Below are positions 14,201 to 16,887 of a stretch of DNA of 16,887 nt, one piece after another. The stretch spans positions 1-16,887 of the forward strand of contig SDUX01000179.1 in NCBI GenBank assembly GCA_008729055.1, in the 5' to 3' direction. The position numbers were made by a program, and so were the translations under genes. This DNA is from Pyropia haitanensis. Taxonomy: Eukaryota > Rhodophyta > Bangiophyceae > Bangiales > Bangiaceae. The notes under the pieces are model-generated. The model was not told where the DNA came from. It saw only the letters and a program-made list of their open reading frames with translations, and ran no database searches. How positions within the stretch are numbered: position 1 is the first letter of the stretch; each line of letters begins with the position of its first letter.

Positions 14201-15920
14201 CGACAGTCTGTTGCGGCTGCCGGCGGCGGACGACGCGGACGCCGCGCCCGCCGCCGGCGCAGTGGCAGCGACGCGCCCGCTGCCGCCGGCGCTCCCCACC
14301 GCCGGCCGGGCGGTGCCCGACCGCGCACGGGGGATGGCCGCCAAGACCGCACGCGCCGCCCCAGCGGCGGCTGTGCCGTCCCGGCCGCCGCCTGCGCCCC
14401 GCGGTGCTGCGCGGCGGCGGCATTTGTTTGACCCCCCGCCGCCGGCTTCCCGCCCGCGCGCGCCGCCACCCGGCCGCCCCGCACCCCCCGCGCGAGGGTC
14501 GACACGCCTGCCGCGCCGGCGGCGGGCGGCCCCCGCGTGTGGCCGGCGGCGTTCCGGCGTCGCTGGCGGTGGACCCGCCGGCGGCACTGCCGCCGCCGGC
14601 CGGGGACGCCATGGCCGGGGTGCGCCGTCTCCGGCGCATCCGCGTCGAGCCGTCGCCGGACGAGGCCGACGACGCGGCCTCGCCCCCGGCTGCCCCGGCC
14701 GCTCCGCCGCCTCCACCGCCGGCGGGCGTGGCCGCGCTGTGCAGCTCCCTGCTGGAGCTGCACGCGGCGGTCGCGGCGCACGCCGCGGCACCCGACACGG
14801 GGCTGCTCTGGGCGGCCCCGCCGCGCGAGGCGGGCCGACCGCCTCACCGGGCCGCGGCTGGCCGCGCGGGCGGCGCCGCCGGCGACCTCCCCCCCCCCCA
14901 CTCTCTGTCGCCCCCCCTCTCCTTCCCGAGTGCGGCCCCGACGTGACCTGCTCACGTCGGGCTGACGCCCCACACCACGCGGGGCCGCACTCGCCGCCGC
15001 CGTCCTGGCGCGGCTGCTGGAGGGGGAGGAGGCGGTCACGCAGCGCGAGCTGTCGTGTGCCGCGCACGCGGCGAGGCGTGCCCGCCTCTACCGCGAGCTA
15101 CCGCAGTGGGGGCGGGCGGGCCTCGCCGCGTGCCAAGGCCACCGCGCGGCGCTGTGGCTGGCCGCCCTGCCGACGGAGGGGGTGGGGCGGCGCCGCCATA
15201 CCTGGCGCCGCCATGCGCGTCGCGGTGCGCCTGTGGTTGGGCGCCCCTCCCCGCTCGACGCCGCCGCCGCCGCGCTGTCGCTGCGGCGGCGACGTGGACG
15301 CGGCGGGCCACCACTTTGTGGTTGGGTGCCCGCTGCAGGCGCCGCGCGCCACCGCGCTCCACCACCGGATTGGGGGCTGGTGGCCGGGGCGCTGGGAGCG
15401 CGCGGACGCGTGGGCGGACGTGGTGGTGGAGCGCGCGGCTGGACGGGACGGGGCGGCGGGCTGCGCCCCGACCTCCGCGCCCGCCACCGCGCCAGCGGGC
15501 GGGTGACGTGGGGGGACGTCTCGGGGCGTCCCCCCTGGCGCGGGAGGTCACCGCGCGGGTGCCGACGCCCCGCTGCGGGTGGTGGCGGGCGCGGCGCGGG
15601 AGGCGGCCAAGGTGGCCAAGTACACTCCCGCGCTTCCGCCCGCCACGCCGCCGCACGCGTTCGCCCCACTGGTGTGGGAGGCGTACGGCCGCGTCGGCCC
15701 CGCCACCGACCGCTGGGTGCGGGACGCCCTTGGCGGTCCGCACTTGGCGGCGGTGCGCGGGCGCCTGATGCGTGACGTGTCGGTCGCCATCTGGCGGTCG
15801 CACGCGTGGGGCGTGGCCAATGGCTACGCCCGTTGCTTTGGCTGTGGGAGCGCGCCCGGTGGGGGGCCGGGCTACTTTGAATGGTGTGGGATTGACTGCG
15901 GGCTTGGCCCGAATCGGTGA
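11285..15920 (+). pseudogene. ORF2, copy 2, broken by frameshifts
   Basis: All domains of copy 1 ORF2 are recognisable, but not in one frame. The zinc finger and N-terminal half are open from ~11409 to ~12808. There a run of four G (12806-12809) replaces five in copy 1 and shifts the frame before motif A. A second G loss at 13319-13322 shifts it again before motif B. Loss of one T at ~13778 shifts it after motifs C and D. Further one-base changes occur near 14478, 14530, 14890-14927, 15007, 15185, 15370, 15392, 15440, 15452, 15526 and 15561, scrambling the knuckle and endonuclease region. Catalytic motifs are unaltered within their segments. If the indels are real, the gene is dead. If they are long-read errors, it may be as intact as copy 1; their density toward the contig end favours error. 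Confidence 0.75.
14928..14992 (+). repeat. Nested inverted repeats within ORF2, copy 2
   Basis: Same structure as 7012-7076, with outer arms at 14928-14939 and 14981-14992. It is fully conserved even though the pyrimidine tract just before it differs between the copies. Confidence 0.8.
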
Positions 15921-15925
15921 GTAGT

Positions 15926-15954
15926 GGAGTGGGGGGGGGGGTTACCCCCTCTCC
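15926..15954 (+). other. 3' UTR hairpin of copy 2
   Basis: GGAG (15926-15929) and G run pair with CCCCC-T-CTCC ending at 15954, as in the other copies. Confidence 0.65.
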
Positions 15955-15984
15955 ATCCCCGAGGGAGTAGGTCGTGGGACTTGC

Positions 15985-16064
15985 CGTCTCTTAGCTAAAG
16001 CGATCCAAGCGCCAGTTTAAGGCACTGGTCTTTCGGGGCGCGAGTTCGAATCTCGCCGTCATCA
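15985..16064 (+). tRNA. tRNA-Leu(AAG)-like sequence, copy 2/copy 3 junction
   Basis: A-box-like sequence from 15992, anticodon stem 16012-16016 with 16024-16028, anticodon AAG at 16019-16021, T arm with TTCGAAT, acceptor 3' strand CGTCATC (16057-16063) and A16064. The D arm is one base shorter than in copy 2 (one G lost at ~16009). As in the other copies, no pairing 5' acceptor strand precedes it. Confidence 0.68.
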
Positions 16065-16067
16065 TCG

Positions 16068-16093
16068 TTTTGCGCGGTGGTGGGCTGTTTTTT
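16068..16093 (+). terminator. Pol III-type T runs after the tRNA-like sequence
   Basis: TTTT at 16068-16071 and TTTTTT at 16088-16093, as in the other copies. Confidence 0.58.
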
Positions 16094-16100
16094 CGCTGCA

Positions 16101-16130
16101 GGGGGGTGGGGGGGGTGGGGTGCACCCCCC
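16101..16130 (+). other. G-tract block with GGGGTGCACCCC palindrome, copy 3
   Basis: Palindrome at 16117-16128, preceded by G tracts. Tract lengths differ slightly from the other copies. Confidence 0.5.
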
Positions 16131-16159
16131 CATCGCTTTTGTTTGGTCTCGGGAGGCGG

Positions 16160-16454
16160 GATGGCGGCGGATCGGGCGGTTGTTGTGTCTGTAGCGCGCG
16201 GCGTCGACGCGATCGTCGACGTCGCGGTCGGGGCGGCGTCGAAAACGAATTTTCGGCGCCGGTCCGAGCTATTGACAGCGGTTTTCGAGATGATTTGGGC
16301 CAATCAGGTGTCGACGTTGGGGGTTTCCTCACTGTCGGCACCCGACTTTTCGCCCTTTGCGCGCGCTGCTGCGAGCTGTTTACGTGACGGCGCTTCCCCC
16401 CGCGAGGGGGGCGGGCGCTATGACCTTGGCAGCCCCCTGGGGCCCCCCAGGGGG
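16160..16454 (+). promoter_or_regulatory. Candidate 5' region or promoter, copy 3
   Basis: Paired CGTCGACG palindromes at 16202-16209 and 16214-16221, CCAAT at 16300-16304, inverted repeat at 16433-16454. Nearly identical to copy 2. Confidence 0.4.
16433..16454 (+). repeat. 10-bp perfect inverted repeat, copy 3
   Basis: Same arms and spacer as at 602-623. Confidence 0.75.
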
Positions 16455-16751
16455 TGCTTAGCCGAAGCTGGCGGTGCGGCTGGGTCGGCGCCGCCCCCTC
16501 TACGGGGTGCACGGGGCCACCGCCCGCGGGGGCGGCGGCACCCGCCGCTGCGGCGGCGGGAGGCGCTGGGCGGCCGGGCGCGTCCGCCCTCCTTTCCGCC
16601 TGTGCGGCGGTGGCGGCGTCCTCCCGCGTCGGGGGCGCCCGGGCGGCGGTTGGCGGTCGTGCTGCGTCCGCCCGGCGGTGCTGTGGGCGGCCGCGGCGTG
16701 GCGGGTGCGGCGGGTGCGGTGGCTGTGCTGGGCGTCGCGGCGCCGGCCGTC

Positions 16752-16887
16752 GGGGGGGTTGGGCGGGCTGATTCGGGTGGTGGTGCGGAATTGGGACCGG
16801 GCGGCAGGCCAGACGGCTGACGCGGGCGCGGGCCTCTAATTATCCCGCGGTACAATCCTACAAAGGCCCAGGGCGGGCGTGGGGTGG
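16752..16887 (+). other. Low-fidelity copy of the ORF1 5' region at the window end
   Basis: It aligns with 921-1022 of copy 1 only with many insertions and substitutions; for example the equivalent of the Leu-Ile-Arg-Val-Val-Val segment is recognisable at its start and then breaks up. Everything earlier in copy 3 is almost exact, so the abrupt loss of identity looks like unpolished sequence at a contig end rather than evolution. Confidence 0.55.

Larger units (their letters stand above)
8008..15920 (+). mobile_element. Retrotransposon unit, copy 2 (complete but ORF2 frameshifted)
   Basis: Same order of parts as copy 1 with an offset of about 7914-7919. ORF1 core is intact. The upstream segment is better connected than in copy 1: one frame runs from ATG 8246 to the G16 run at 9435-9450. 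ORF2 is interrupted by single-base indels that become denser after ~14900. Substitutions relative to copy 1 are few and mostly silent. Confidence 0.9.
1..16887 (+). repeat. Head-to-tail tandem array of a ~7.9-kb retrotransposon unit
   Basis: The entire window is a direct repeat with a period of 7916-7919 bases depending on where small indels fall. Examples are ORF1 landmarks at 1661 and 9579, and the ORF2 end landmark at 61, 7977 and 15894. All copies have the same orientation, and no unrelated DNA separates them. Copies 1 and 2 differ by few substitutions and by one-base changes mostly in mononucleotide runs. The window opens inside the end of a preceding copy and closes inside the 5' part of a third copy, so the array continued beyond both edges, or the contig simply stops inside it. 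Confidence 0.97.
15921..16887 (+). mobile_element. Retrotransposon unit, copy 3 (5' part only)
   Basis: Matches copies 1 and 2 through the 3' UTR hairpin, tRNA-like sequence, 5' region and the beginning of the presumed ORF1 N-terminal region, then deteriorates after ~16752. ORF1 core and ORF2 are not reached. Confidence 0.88.

Noticed and set aside
1..16887. A 7.9-kb circular plasmid or circle read more than twice round by the assembler
   Set aside because: Copies differ by real-looking, mostly synonymous substitutions. It cannot be fully excluded without read data, but no replication gene or plasmid feature is present.
1..16887. High-GC bacterial DNA (actinobacterial style)
   Set aside because: No ribosome-binding sites, operons or bacterial genes; the elements have a non-LTR layout and a leucine tRNA-like gene with eukaryotic A and B boxes, no encoded CCA and T-run termination.

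Overview
The window is about 2.1 head-to-tail copies of one ~7,917-bp repeat unit and contains nothing else. The same landmark (the start of the last ~30 bases of the ORF2 region) lies at 61, 7977 and 15894, giving periods of 7916 and 7917. Each unit is a two-ORF, site-specific-type non-LTR retrotransposon: an Ala/Pro-rich ORF1 followed by a long ORF2. ORF2 carries an N-terminal CCHC zinc finger, a reverse transcriptase and a C-terminal CCHC knuckle with a restriction-like (PD..D) endonuclease, the architecture of the R2/R4/NeSL/CRE group. Base composition is extremely G+C-rich with third codon positions almost all G or C. There are no bacterial features, and a eukaryotic tRNA-Leu-like gene with a Pol III-type T-run terminator sits in every unit. 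I infer a GC-rich eukaryote, plausibly an alga (a Porphyra-like red alga is one candidate), but the taxon is a low-confidence guess.

Layout of a unit (copy 1 coordinates): end of the previous ORF2 (1-91); a short 3' UTR with a G/C hairpin (93-121); a tRNA-Leu(AAG)-like sequence (151-232) followed by TTTT and T6; a G-rich block with a palindrome (270-301); a less GC-rich 5' region with paired palindromes, a CCAAT box and a strong inverted repeat (331-623); a G-run-interrupted segment that probably encodes the ORF1 N-terminus (637-1531); ORF1 core (1532-3370); ORF2 (3367-8007). Copy 2 repeats this at 8008-15920, but its ORF2 is broken by several single-base indels. Copy 3 covers only the 5' part (15921-16887), and its last ~135 bases are so garbled that they look like a poorly supported contig end.

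How it would work (family knowledge): ORF1 protein binds the element RNA; the ORF2 zinc finger and endonuclease recognise and nick a specific target; the reverse transcriptase copies the RNA at the nick. The tRNA-Leu-like sequence directly behind each ORF2 is either the target (insertion in or beside tRNA-Leu genes) or a captured tRNA used as a Pol III module. Differences between copies 1 and 2 are of two kinds: substitutions, mostly synonymous in ORF2, which argue for a real array of coding elements; and homopolymer length changes, which are either sequencing error or true slippage. Coding assignments for 637-1531 and the exact starts of both ORFs are uncertain for that reason.
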